Made by a program: the position numbers and the translations under genes. This document shows positions 12,201-24,125 of a DNA stretch of 64,000 nucleotides, piece by piece (position 1 is the first letter of the stretch; every line of letters starts with the position of its first letter). The notes beneath the pieces are model-generated. The model did not search any database. It saw nothing but the letters and a program-made list of their open reading frames with translations, and was not told the origin of the DNA. The stretch is taken from NCBI GenBank assembly GCA_005406025.1, contig BGZK01000096.1, positions 186,001 to 250,000 on the forward strand. The letters run 5' to 3'. This DNA is from Eumeta japonica (lineage: Eukaryota; Arthropoda; Insecta; Lepidoptera; Psychidae).

Positions 12201-15200
12201 TTATTGAGATTCCACTGTATATACTAGGATTTGTCCTCGACTTTGAACATTTATTTGTATTATTGAACTGAATAACTATACCGATTCTACAAATTCATTC
12301 ACACATAGACAGCTACACTATTCCAAGAAATATAATTTCAATTTTATTTTGATGCTATCCCCAGCTTCCTTCAAATCGGAACTGTGACTTGTTTCTCTAC
12401 CAGACGGAATTAAAAGCAGGATGGAAAGCAGAATCGAGAATGGGACCAGGATGAGGAGAATCAAATGTGGAATCGGGTCAAATGCGGAATCAAAATTAAA
12501 AACAGGGTACCCTATCCTAAATGAATTGCTTTGGTGACACCCAATTGCAGTTTTAAAATAAAAAAAACTGCATGCTACTACAATGAGACATCAATGCCAT
12601 AAAAAATACTTATGACCTTGTCAAAAAGATAAACATAATTTAACTGGAAATGAAATCCAGGAACTCTTACCGCCAAACAAATGTGTTGTACTCTTGGCCT
12701 TTGGAGTAGTCAAAAATGGCAAATTTTAATTGTAACCTTATTTCATATAATGCGATTAATGTTTGTTATAGGAATACACCAAGACCTAAATTGACATCCA
12801 GACCATGCGCTTCTTTCCGTGCCTTCCTCACCAGCTTGAAGTCCAAGCGCAAACGGAAACTTAGTGCGGAAGAATTGAGTTATGTGGACAACTTACAGAA
12901 CATTCTGGACATGTGCACGTACAAAGATTCTTGTAGGTGCTTAGATTGTCAGGTGAGACATAAATTTAATGCTATTTAACCGAAGTGAGAATTTTTTCTA
13001 CTACCAATCGGTAGTAAAATAAATTCTTACTTCCAGTTCCAATGTCAATCTTGATACTGCCCTTGGTTTCGGTGCCAGTCCCGATTCGGACCCTTATTCT
13101 GGTGACAAATAATTGCAATGCAATGTTGATAAATACAATACAGACATTTGCTTGTATCACACTAAATCTATACATATATAATGAAAATAGGTTGTCTTTG
13201 TTCGCCAATCACGTAAAAAAGTACTAAACGTATAGACATGATTGATTTGTAGATGGTTCTAGGCTACTCACTTTTCGAATTCCGTAAATCCTTCGCCATT
13301 TTATTTATAATAAAAATTACCCAGCGAAGCGGGCGGGTCAGCTAGTATTTTATAAAAAAAAAAAATATTTACCTACAATATGCAGGAATATAATTTTAGC
13401 TTCATAATCATTGAAATTTGTTTTGTTTATAGAATAATATTCATATCAACACATTGACAGCTTTCGTTCCATCAACAGAACAAATGTGTACCAACTGGAT
13501 CATTCGACTTATTTAGGAAACTTCAATTGAAAGACTAATGGACCTAGTATGTATTGTATCTTAATATTCTGTTCCATACCAATTTTCAAGCCTTATCAGA
13601 GATTGCAATCTTTATAGTTAGAGAATGTAGATGAGCGTATAGTGAGGTGGATATCCTAACATCCAACACCTTGGATATCAACTAAGTTGACTTCTAGGTC
13701 AGAAATATATGCCATTTGTATATATTTCTGATCAACAGCAATTATAATAGTTTCCCAGTTAAATAACCACATAGAAGGGTTTTTCACAAATTTTTCATAT
13801 GTTTCGAGTATCCAAATACCCATTAAAATAATTTTAATAAATGTTTAAAATTCTACAAGCGCAGACCATATATATTTTTTATTTATTTATATTAATATAA
13901 AGTGCAACCCACACAAGAATCTGGTTCATGATTTATCAGTCACATTGTCTAGTCAGGTCAAAGATAAATACTATAACGGGCTCAATGTCTAAGCTATTAA
14001 GTGTTATGATAAAGTGTCACATATCTACTAACAAATATCGGTCACCATATTGATTGATTAATTATTACATTTTTAAAGGATAGGTATATTATTTATAACT
14101 ATGTTTCTATCTTTGAACTACTACATTAATGTTTATTTTTTGCAAAGGAAATGTATTTCATGGCAATACAATGTCCAAGTGTCGAACATAATTTTGAAAA
14201 TATTGCTTGCCTATAGAAGCACACTAGAAGAACATAGTTCTTAAACAAGAAGGTGGCGCATAAAAGTCGAATTGCAGCTGACTGCAGAGAAGGAAGTTTA
14301 CAGAAGAGCAAAAAAATAAAATTTCTACTCGCTCTAATCCCTTTCGAATGCAAAAAAAAAATTGATTCAATGCTTATCGTACCTTAATGCCTTTTTAGCT
14401 CGCAAATCAGTGATAATCGCTAATCCGTATAAAAATATTGCCCTTAAAAAAAATTCAACTGTGGCATGCAAGTAATTTTGTTCTTCACCTCTTCAAATAA
14501 TTTCACCAGGAATATTATGATTTAATAAAAAAATATAATGATTTTAACAGTTTTATTCCATTTTAATTGTAATGTCACATAAAATGATTACAACATTATG
14601 TATATATATATATTAGCACCAAAATTATCTTTACATCCAAGCTGCATCCTCTTACCTACATCAAAGAGGAATAGGTTGAACTATGATATTGCAAAATATT
14701 ATTGTCAGCACTGAAAACTATAAAAAGTACTTTTTTTTTAATGTACAGATCATATATTAAAAACTGTCTATGAATAGAGAATGGAATAGACTAACAAATA
14801 AATTAATGACTACTAGATTGAGAAGATATAAATGTTCAATATTCATGCATGAGCATGTTGAAGAATAAATTTTTCATCACTCATTTGCCCAGCCAAGTTG
14901 CTGCTATTTTTAATTAATTTAAATATTCGAGAGCCATAGAGTGGTGTCCCGCTATCATAAATTTCTGTATAATTTTTATTAGTCAAATTATTGTTATGAA
15001 TCATATACAATTTTTAGTATTATCTAACCAAAATGTGAGGCATATGTTAGACAATTAATTTCATATTATTCCGTGGCATCTGTAAACAGTTACCATATAT
15101 GCTAATGACTACTCTATAGCTTTCTCTGTCATCAATCATCATAGTATTATCCTGCTAATTTTGCCATTGCAAAACAATGTAGTTTCATTTAAACCAAAAA

Positions 15201-18200
15201 ATATGTTTTGCAATGGGTAATAAACTCTCATAAAAAATAAAAATCCTTAAATATTAACAACATAATTTTAATGACTAAACCTTATGTTTGTTCAGGGATT
15301 GTATGTTTATTAATCGGGTTTCGTCACATAAAATTTAAACAAGTATTTCTTAATTACATCTTTTCAGTATAAAACTGATAATAGGATTTACATGAATTCA
15401 TAGTTTAAGACAGTCGTCATAAAATATTGTCCGAGTGGAAAAAAAAAACCATACGAGTGGAAATATATCATGTGACTAGTGCTAAGAACTTGCTCCTCGA
15501 TCGCTTTGTCATGAGATCACATTGGGCCTCGCTTCCTCTAGACTTTGATTGCATAGACAAGAGAAGGTGGCAAACGGATGGGCGAAGGGATTCCTGGACT
15601 AATATCACAGTGAACTAAATAGATCAAGTATTAATATTAGAACTTAAAATATATGATTTATGCTATTTTAAAGTGCCCATTACAGTTTACATAATAATTT
15701 CTTTTTGCAAATAATAAATATTTTAGAATTTAATATGAATATATTATAATTATTTCAACAAATACTTTCGCAATCCTGTGGAGCATACATGCCATGTTTA
15801 TTTTTGCTTATTCAATTTTCAGTATGAAAATTGTGACTCATTTTATAGTTTTCAAAGGTTTACATGTCTCCGAAAAAAAAAAATCGACATATAAACAGAC
15901 AATGAAGCATAGGGACTTGTATCCATTAAACATTAAAAAAAAAAGACAATGATGTGATTTCATGCAGGATGTTTCATTTTTTAATTATAATACTAAAATA
16001 TAGCACAAAAGAACTTTGTTATTCTATTGATCTTATCATGTTTCAAATTAAATTGTCAGATTCTATGACGGTGGGTGAAACTAATATTTCCTACAAAGTT
16101 TGTGTTATAATTAAATAAAGATAAAAATATTATTTCTATGTTAAAACTATATAAAACAAATAAACATTGTAGACAAATCAATTTTATGTTATAAAAATTT
16201 AAAGAATTCTTATAATAGGAAATGAGTCTTACCTATATCAACCAATATAATAGCTACACATTAACAAATATGAAATGACATTAAACAATAATAGTGCATG
16301 TCTTATGGTTATGATTATTGCTGAAAGAGTAATAAAAAAATTCGTAAACCTATTTTTAATTGGTTATGATGAAAATTTTTGGATGTTTTTAGACAAAGAT
16401 AAAGCGATTATACAACAAAATGTTCACATAACAGAAAGATTGGTAAGAATGAGCAATGTACATTGATATATTATGTCTCTACAAATTTGTCGATATCGTA
16501 TTCTAACTCAGTATTATCCACGTTATCTGTCTGTTTCTTTCTCTCCTCAATACGAAGACATTTAAAACATGTCTGTCCCTTTCTCAACCAACAACTTCTA
16601 TGGTACATTGTGTTGCAGTTATTGCACATTATCGCACCACTGTCAAAAGGATACAAGACTTCGTTATTACCACAAATTTCACACAGATATCCCTTCCCAG
16701 CGCACAACGGACAGTTTGTTATGTGGCTCCGGCATTGTTCTGTCAATTCCGTTAGTTTAGTCTCTAATGAGCCGTCGTTTATAGCCGCCAAATTTGACAT
16801 GCTGTATTTTTTATTAACATCGCCGAGTTGGTGAAATAACGGCGACACCAAACTGGTGCCCTCGCTGCAAGCGCATAAATATTTGTTCATCCATTGTAGA
16901 TCTTTTCTCATTTTATGTACCCATTCTAGTTCTGCTATGAAATTGAATAACCTCGGATTGACACTCTCCACGTCTATATAAGGGGTGTCCCAAGATATCA
17001 TCAACAATTGATATGCGCATCGGGACACATGTCTTTTGTCCCAATCCCAATTGTGGACAACTCGAGCCGGTATGGACATCATATCATTCCAATGGCATGT
17101 CCCACAGAAATATAGACCCGTATAGTCGCATAATCTGGGTTCATTCCACGCGTTTTTGAAGGTCAGCATCGTGTGGCATTCGGCGCATTTGTAGTCCTGA
17201 GCAGCCAATCCTTTTTCTGGACATATACTCATTTCATATTCACCTTTCTCGGTCATGACTATGTGAGAGCACACCCTGCATACGAAATCCACGCATTTAT
17301 AATGACATAAATAATTGCAGTTGTCGCACACATAAGAACCTTGGACTATACTCCATATCACGCCGCTGCAGTGATCGCAATATTGTTTACGGTTAGACGG
17401 ACTGACCTGCTGATGGAAGTGGTGACCTTTTATGGCGACACTGTCCCTCGGCTCGCCGTCGTTATCTTTCAACTCCTGCAACCGCAGCCTCAGCTCGATT
17501 AAATACCTCACCAGCCATTTCCTCTCGTCTGAACACTGTGACGTGTTTAAAATACAATCCTTGCATTGCACTATCGCCCTCTCTATTTCCTCCTTGGTAG
17601 CGGCCGAATGGATTTTCAGTTTTTTATTGGCCATGGATTTCGGGACGTAGTTGGAGTCGTAGCTCTCGTCAGCGGATGAGACGCAGCCGGATGTCGAGGA
17701 AGAAGGATCCGACTCCACTTCAGTTGTTGGACTGCAGCATATCAGACTGTTGCGGTATTTCGGTGAAGCGTTTAGAATATTCAACGCCATGTTTACTATT
17801 ATTGTTCTATACGAGTCCGACTGTCGTAGCGACGCTTGCTGCCGACAATTACGCGAATAAACATAGACGATACGTCTCGTCTATCGTCAACAAATATTGT
17901 GTCGTCATCAAATATAAGTCAACTAGACGAAGTATCTAACACGTTGTATATATCACAGGTTACGCTTAACAGAAATAACAATGAGTCATGACCGCAATAA
18001 AATCTTTGTTTTCGTTAAACTCGGGATTCAGTAAAAAAAAAAAACAATACCAAGAACTGACAGGCCGTGACATCACTTTTCGAGGGTGGGGGAGCTATCT
18101 TTGAGTTATTCGACATGATATTTGTTGACATATGTCATAGACTAATTTTCACATTTTTCAATCTCCAAATATTGTGACACAATTATTTTAAAAGTATATT

Positions 18201-21200
18201 TCTGAGAAATATTAAGCATGTATAGATATTGTGAGTTTTTTTTTTTGGCAAATGATGCTACATAGCTATTTTTGAAATAATTATTTATATATTTAGGTCC
18301 ACAGTATTTGATATTTACAATGCATACCTTTTCTAAGGGTACCTATTATACTATTTTATTCTTACCTATTGTCTATGAAAACTCGTTAAGAAATGTATAC
18401 TACATGTTAATGCAACTTTTTAAAGAGTAACAGTAATCTCTCTTTGGCAATCCATTATAAAGAAACCACAGCGAAAAATGTTAAAAAGTATATCTAAAAA
18501 CCATAGAAATTTTTTTGTTGATACAAATTTGTCACATGTTGGCATTTAATATAATTTCTGAGATAATAGTTAAGCAGTGGTACGTACAGAATAAGTGTGT
18601 ATTTTTAATATTAAATATTTAAATTTTATTCCTGTAGATAATTCTGTTATTTAAATATTATATAGAGAATTTAGATTACAATGACATTTTATCCCGAATA
18701 CCTTAATAGAACAGTTTTACTTTTGTGAGGTTGGTACGTCGTGTCATTTGCAAGAATGCAATCGATACTAGTGCGGTACATCGACATCGGTTTATTTCAT
18801 TAAATATTGTTAATGTTTAAATAATTATTAATCAATTAATAATTTCCTATTACAAATAATTAGAGCTGAAAAATTTACTATCGCAAAATGCTTTTGTTTA
18901 AGGAATTTAGTGATAAGAATATTAGTCTTTAAATTCCAATATGATTTATTTTTGATGTTTCTATATCATTTCCTTTTATATTCCTAAATTCCATTTTATA
19001 TTTCAAGCTCGGCTAATAATCTCAAGGTCGGTTTTTATTAAATCATTTATTTAACATCTTTTGTGTTTATCACATTTCAGTGTACTTATAGTAAAACACT
19101 ATGTTAAAGCTAAAACTATAGTAGATCATACTACAACGTTCGAGATAAACCAAAACCAAACCGTTCAAGCTAAATACTAATATAATGATAATACTAATTT
19201 ATTTAGGTTAAGTAAATTAGCGTTATCGATATATAAGGATATTTGATTTATTTTACATTTGTTAACGCAAATAAATTAAAACTGTCTTGATTATTCTGAA
19301 TCAATAACAATAGTATTTACTATTTAGTTAATTTATTATATATATTTAGACGGACTGTATTTTGCATTCAGTATAAAATTATAACTTGCATTTCTTTCAT
19401 TATAATACAAAAAGCGTAAGATAACACAGAAAATGGTGTCTAAATAAAATACAACAAAGCTTAGCTTTTCAATGCAGTCTTTAACACTGTGTGTGAATTA
19501 CAACACAATATTGATTTTGTCCGTTAACACGACCAAACAAGCAGGAGCGCTGCATTTGTGATGCTGCTGCATGTTGCATCTCATGCTGTTTTGCATACAT
19601 TCCCTTCATATAGATATATGTTAGCATTCTTTAGGTCTTACTGCTTAGTGTGCACTAGGACAACAGTGCTGCCACCGTTAGTGTCGTGACGAGTAATATC
19701 GGTTTATATATAAATATGCCTATAACTTTTCACTTACGTTATACGTATACCGACAGATGCATCAGCTTTTCATATATGTTGTGAAAAGTTGAGAAAAGTA
19801 ATAGAATAATGCAGAATGCATTATAAAAATGTAATTATGGAAGTTTGTATGTCGATTATACGGACAATAAATTGGATTATAGATCATCTTTATTACTAAT
19901 CAGTGGCAGCGTTAGGCTCCTCTGGTTAGTACAATAATTGATTTCAATTCATGCGATTCATATATATATATATATATAACCTCGATATGGTTTTGTTTTC
20001 GTTCTCTGTAATGGATACTGTTTCTTCACATAATTTCAATTATATCAATTATTATTTCATTAATCCTCTAAGCCATTTATATTTTGTACTTTTGAAATTT
20101 GCAATGTATTTACAGTTTTGATGTCAAATAAATTATTCTTAACACTAGTATTTTCATCGATAGAATTGCAAACGTAACTAGCAAAGACTATCATCGGTAC
20201 GTTGGTAACACTGTCGTAGTAGTGTTCCATGTCAAAGTTTTCAGTTAAATTAAATGTAACTAATGTCAATAATTTAATGGTTCATATTTAATTTTAGGTC
20301 GGTTTACTCGTAGTTATTTTGTATTCATGTTTTTCATACTCCGCAGCAAAGGACGGTACTTATAGTATACAGACGCTCTGGTAGGATTTGTAAATTTATT
20401 ATTGTAGTTTTTTTTTATCCCTCGTTCATAATATATTTTGAAACGAAGGACAGTGGGAGAAGGGCCACTATCTTCAGTAGCGTAAGTTTTAGTGCGTGAG
20501 TTCTTCTCATACTTGCCGAACCTTAACAATGCAATGCATTTACCATGCAAGGCCCCTTATACACGGCGCACACGCACATGCCGCGAATATAGACGTCATG
20601 AAAATGTAACTGCAATTGAACAGGCTCAGATATGTTCTACGATCGACAAAAAAAAAAAAAAGAAAATAATTGGGCAAGTAAAGTTGAACCCTTATAAGAT
20701 CAACTCGTTGTCCGTCTGTCCTATCTCTCAAGACCCTTTTTCTTAAGAACCGCGTGGAGATATCAAGTTGAAAGGAATACCAAATACTTCGGTCTGGAGT
20801 CCGTTGAAGTTGTAAAAATCAAGACAGTAAGTCAACATACAAAAAAATACGGCCAAAATGCGGCCATTTATACCAGTTATTTTAAAATTCGCCAGTATAC
20901 GCTCTGGATTCCAGTCCTGACCTTACTTGTGATTCTGATCTTGGACTAGTGTCGACTTTGGTCTTCCCATAGACGTTGCTGTTACCAATAACCAAAATAT
21001 ACAAAAGGAACTTCTTTAGTTGATTCTTATATTACATGATGTTTAAATTATTTTGAGTTTCTAGAGTTTTTTGAGATTCTTATAGCATTCTCACTGTACT
21101 GTATATCTTCCAATTTTGGTAAACTTGTGAACCACACATATTCATTTATGCATACATATCTGTAGTCGTGACGAGAAAATGTGACGCGTGACTTTTTAAA

Positions 21201-23398
21201 TGCAATTCCTTAGGCGGCCATTCGTCATTAGATGATTGGACATTTAGACATAATCCGTTATATGAGAGACAAAAAATATAATGTAGAGAAAAGGAGTAAG
21301 AGAGCTATAAATTCAGATGCCACGGGAGTGGAGCAAAAGTGAGTGTCTTATACACAATGCGATATAAAACGATAGAAAAAGATAGCGTCTCGCATGCGCG
21401 CGTTGTAGATGTTCGCGTCAGGCGCTATTTAAGAATGGCTGAGACACAACGCGTTATGTAACTAATGTTTATCATTTTGTTTTGCTATATTATTATTTAC
21501 ATTTTTTAAGGGTGTGTCCTTTTTGTTTGATTGTATCTATAAAGAATTATTTAAGAAGTTTCATTTTTTCACCTGTAAGGAGGTGCACTGGCAAGTATTT
21601 TAATACTGTAATTCTAATATAATAATAAAACCTCATTTGAAATAGGAAGAAATTCATTACGAAAAAACACCATGTTCATGCGGGCGAAGCCGCGGTCTGG
21701 TTACGATTATGAAACTAATTAAACGTACAACCATTTTGATCGAGTGACCGACGGACACGTTTTATTGTACAGAGCCGCTACTTCGAATGCGACGAAAGCG
21801 ACAGCGACTTCAGCGACTCGGAGTATAGCACGCCGGAGCCGGTGGTGCTGGTGACGGGCCAGCGGCCGCCCACGCCCGACGACGACGAGGAGGTACCGCT
21901 CTTGTGCCGTCTTCGACTCTAGAACTTGTGCGTCTAGGCAACATCACGTCTTCAATGCTCCACGGTTCACCAAAACTGACCAAATTTACCATTAGTAACC
22001 TCAATGCTCCAACAGTCTCCGAATAATCTGACAGGCACAAAATTTGTATGCGGACAGAACTGCTCTGCCACCCGCTTGCAATTCAACTCTTGGAGCTAGC
22101 TCATTGAGAAGGCTCAGGAGAAGGATGTATTATAAGTGGGAGGTTGTGGCGCTGGCTACTTCTCCCTCCTTATCAATCATCGCTCAACAAATGAGTGTAT
22201 AATCTTGTAACTGATTGTTAATTTCAATAGATTAAAAAACAAATGTCTACGTATATGGCCAATTCAGGCACGTGCACTACCTAATAGTACCAAAACTATG
22301 CCTACCTTAAGAGAATCTGGAAGCTGTTAAAGCTTTTTTAACATTTAAACCTTATTTTAAAATATAAAACTAAATAATTATTTGAGCACTAAAACACTAA
22401 AATCTTTTGACAATAAAACGTCTAGGCAAATGAGAATATAATGCTATAAAAATTATTGTTCATTATGACGGTTTTTAAAGTAAAAAAATAAACAATCAAA
22501 TCATTTACCATAGGGAAAATATCAATATTAAAATCCTCTTGTTAAAAAAAATCCAGATAATTATTATTGTATGTAAAAAAATGTATTTAAATTGTAAATT
22601 CTTCTTAACCAAAAACCAAAAACGAACTATCGAACCATTCATTCCACTCACGTAATTATAAATCATATTTCAGCACTGTAATTGTGGTATAACACAAAAA
22701 ATATCTACATTAAAATATACGTACATGCTAAAAAATTACCTCTCAAATGCTTTGATTATTAAAAATATTGCAAAAGTCAACAACTTTGATGTGTGATTGA
22801 TAGAGCAAATCAAAAGCAAATTTTTGGGATTAAAAGACTTTTGTAAGTTTTTGCATGTAGTTTTTGCCAAAGAGCAATTTTTTATGGTAAATAGCTTTTT
22901 CGAAAAATTTATTTTTCTTTTTATAACAAAATTCAATTTTCACTTTCAATAATTATTTTTTCCAAAAAATAATTTGAAATAAGTTGACAATTATTTTTTA
23001 CGATTGTTGTGGAGCAATAACGGATTCTGAAAGAGCATTGCAGGAGTAATTTTTCCGAGTATAGCTTTTTCAGAAAAAAATGTTCGACACAACAAAGGCG
23101 CGAAATATATGGTTTTCGTACCAAATACACCTAAAGTCATGACTTTACTAAAACCACATATTTTCCTCTCACGGCCTTCCAAATTCTCACGTCGCAGGTG
23201 TTCGTGGACGTGGTGCCGTCGGACAGCACCTCGACCGACCTGCTTCTGGACGCGCCTCAGCCGAAGATGTCGGTGTCGTCCGACGAGAGCGCCATCTCGG
23301 AGGAGGCCAGGGACCAGATGCAGCTGGAAATGGCCGCCGGGACGCCGGTAGTTCTGGACTACCTCTTGAATCACCCCATCACCTGCGCGATACAGTAA
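9272..23398 (+). CDS. Unrecognised acidic Cys/Ser-rich protein, five exons, about 310 aa
   Basis: Exons at 9272-9328, 10328-10701, 12772-12952, 21773-21892 and 23198-23398 join in frame with GT-AG introns and end at TAA. I do not recognise the product. Exon 1 starts MATSSSGAVFFLGTRAHYQ. Exon 3 has a basic run (KSKRKRKLSAEE) and a small cysteine cluster (MCTYKDSCRCLDCQ) that continues into exon 4 (SRYFECDESDSDFSDSEY). Exon 4 ends in an acidic run (PDDDEE). The C-terminus LDYLLNHPITCAIQ looks conserved in style, being hydrophobic and ordered. There is no signal peptide or membrane span. The basic patch and acidic Ser-rich region fit a nuclear or cytoplasmic regulatory protein, but that is inference. 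Exons 4-5 are strongly GC-rich while exons 1-3 are AT-rich. A poly(A) signal lies at 23839-23844. Intron 3 contains the DEF8-like gene on the opposite strand. A further unseen exon cannot be excluded. Confidence 0.7.
9655..10190 (-). mobile_element. LINE 3' fragment (reverse transcriptase C-terminal end) in intron 1
   Basis: On the minus strand, 9666-9920 reads MWFGRLERMNESRLTKQIYR..., then a decayed GKNHPKSFTHIGGILKK stretch, then NRRVCMKRLIDVSEAREICK. The pattern of a WFG-RLERM motif, a TKQIYRA motif and NRR-CMKR-DV-EA is typical of the extreme C-terminus of insect endonuclease/reverse-transcriptase non-LTR elements. The rest of the polymerase is absent, as expected for 5' truncation. A second copy of this 3' end lies at 55010-55330, inside an intron of the second reductase gene. 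Confidence 0.75.
11544..11690 (+). repeat. Copy of a dispersed GGCTTCGTCCAAATC repeat with degenerate GAA/ATC minisatellite
   Basis: Begins TCCTGGCTTCGTCCAAATCG and continues into a purine-rich quasi-repeat (AGAATCGAAATCGATAG...). Related stretches occur at 12358-12506, 30100-30160 and 30759-30925 on the plus strand, and about 13020-13110 on the minus strand. Tail-only relatives are seen at 37545-37610 and 53845-53966. The short open frames across these copies are by-products of the repeat. Confidence 0.6.
11721..12217. mobile_element. pogo/Tigger-type MITE, 497 bp
   Basis: The ends are inverted copies of CAGTGGAATCTC(T/A)ATAACTCGAA and are flanked by TA dinucleotides (11719-11720 and 12218-12219), as expected for Tc1/mariner-superfamily target duplication. 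The interior carries many CTCGAA and AAGTCGAAA words related to the termini and no transposase frame. It lies in intron 2 of the unrecognised gene. It is non-autonomous. Confidence 0.85.
12358..12506 (+). repeat. Copy of the dispersed GGCTTCGTCCAAATC family
   Basis: Starts CCCCAGCTTCCTTCAAATCG and runs into a degenerate GGA/ATC purine repeat. It is in the same orientation as, and about 700 bases from, the copy at 11544, with the MITE between them. Confidence 0.5.
13167..13349 (+). mobile_element. Short non-autonomous element with a Helitron-like 3' end
   Basis: The stretch from CTATACATATATAATG to GCGGGCGGGTCAGCTAGT matches, in inverted orientation, 27066-27278. The 3' end has a GC-rich short hairpin (CCAGCGAAGCGGG) about ten bases before CTAG|T, the layout expected of a Helitron terminus. 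No coding capacity. The Helitron assignment is inference from the end structure. The copy lies in intron 3. Confidence 0.5.
16471..17790 (-). CDS. Def8: DEF8-like C1/Rubicon-homology zinc-binding protein, 439 aa
   Basis: One uninterrupted frame. Residues 1-60 are low-complexity and Ser-rich. Residues about 60-110 are helical. Residues about 122-174 form a C1-type zinc finger (His at 123-124, CDHC at 138-141, CDNC at 155-158, H163, C166, CRVC at 171-174). Residues about 202-412 form the cysteine-rich Rubicon-homology-type domain with CAEC, CGTC, CPLC, CEIC, CNNC and a final TCFKC pair. This order is that of DEF8 (differentially expressed in FDCP 8), whose relatives PLEKHM1 and Rubicon bind Rab7 on late endosomes and lysosomes through this domain; a role in endolysosome positioning is therefore likely. 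The length fits the family. The start at 17790 is the first Met of the frame. The gene has no intron and lies wholly inside intron 3 (12953-21772) of the opposite-strand gene. Confidence 0.92.
   Translation of the reverse strand: MALNILNASPKYRNSLICCSPTTEVESDPSSSTSGCVSSADESYDSNYVPKSMANKKLKIHSAATKEEIERAIVQCKDCILNTSQCSDERKWLVRYLIELRLRLQELKDNDGEPRDSVAIKGHHFHQQVSPSNRKQYCDHCSGVIWSIVQGSYVCDNCNYLCHYKCVDFVCRVCSHIVMTEKGEYEMSICPEKGLAAQDYKCAECHTMLTFKNAWNEPRLCDYTGLYFCGTCHWNDMMSIPARVVHNWDWDKRHVSRCAYQLLMISWDTPYIDVESVNPRLFNFIAELEWVHKMRKDLQWMNKYLCACSEGTSLVSPLFHQLGDVNKKYSMSNLAAINDGSLETKLTELTEQCRSHITNCPLCAGKGYLCEICGNNEVLYPFDSGAIMCNNCNTMYHRSCWLRKGQTCFKCLRIEERKKQTDNVDNTELEYDIDKFVET
19961..19978. repeat. Short (TA)9 microsatellite
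   Basis: An uninterrupted TA run within intron 3 of the unrecognised gene; low complexity only. Confidence 0.9.
20640..20890 (+). repeat. Probable dispersed repeat fragment in intron 3
   Basis: Contains an A-run, then CCTATCTCTCAAGACCC, then AACCGCGTGGAGATATCAAG and ATACCAAATACTTCGGTCTG. From memory these are words of a common dispersed lepidopteran repeat. No second full copy was found in the window, so the assignment is tentative. Confidence 0.35.
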
Positions 23399-24026
23399 CA
23401 ACTCGTAGGATCCACTCGGTTATGGAGCACGCTTGTAATAATCGAAATAATGTATTGTTGGTGATGACATTTGATACGAACATGGAAGAATGTACAGCAT
23501 TTTTTAGATGTTTTGAAAAAAGTTTTTGACGGAATTACTTCGATGCTAATGATAATTGTTAATATTGTCTAGAATTATGTTTATCCTGAATATGAATATA
23601 TCATATATTTATTATAGTATTATGTGTTACATAGATTTTTTTAATATTCTCACATCTTATTATTACATGTGGTAATAATTGGTTATTATGCTTAATCTAA
23701 ATGATTTAATTGATTAATTACATAAATAGAACTTAAAATGAAATTACCGTGTTAGTCTTAACGCACTTATATTCCTAAGAATATTGTAGTCTGTAAGTAC
23801 AATACATAAATATGTAATTTGTAAGTTAAATGTTTATCAATAAATGTTTTAGATTTGCTTCGATTCGGTTTCGAGAAACTCCAGAAACTCAATCGGAAAT
23901 AAGGAATAATTATTGGTTTTCTTTATTTGTAGAATACATGCATTTTGTTAGAAGTACTGTTTTCATTCTAAATATTATTTCTGTTCGTTTATTCAGAAGC
24001 GATCTTAAAGCTCTAAGTCATACGTG

Positions 24027-24125
24027 AGCAACAGCCGGCCCGCTGTAAGATTTGTGTGGGAATGTGTTTGCACACTAAAGTTTGGCCCACAACACGTCAA
24101 AGGTTGCCCATGCCTGGTCTAAGTG
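24027..24125 (-). mobile_element. Possible single end of a hAT-like element
   Basis: Read on the minus strand, the end is TAGACCAGGCATGGGCAACC followed by TTTGACGTGTTGTGGGCC. A CAGG-ATGGGCAACC start is a common form of hAT terminal repeat. No matching second end or flanking 8-base duplication was seen, so this is a fragment at best. Confidence 0.35.
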
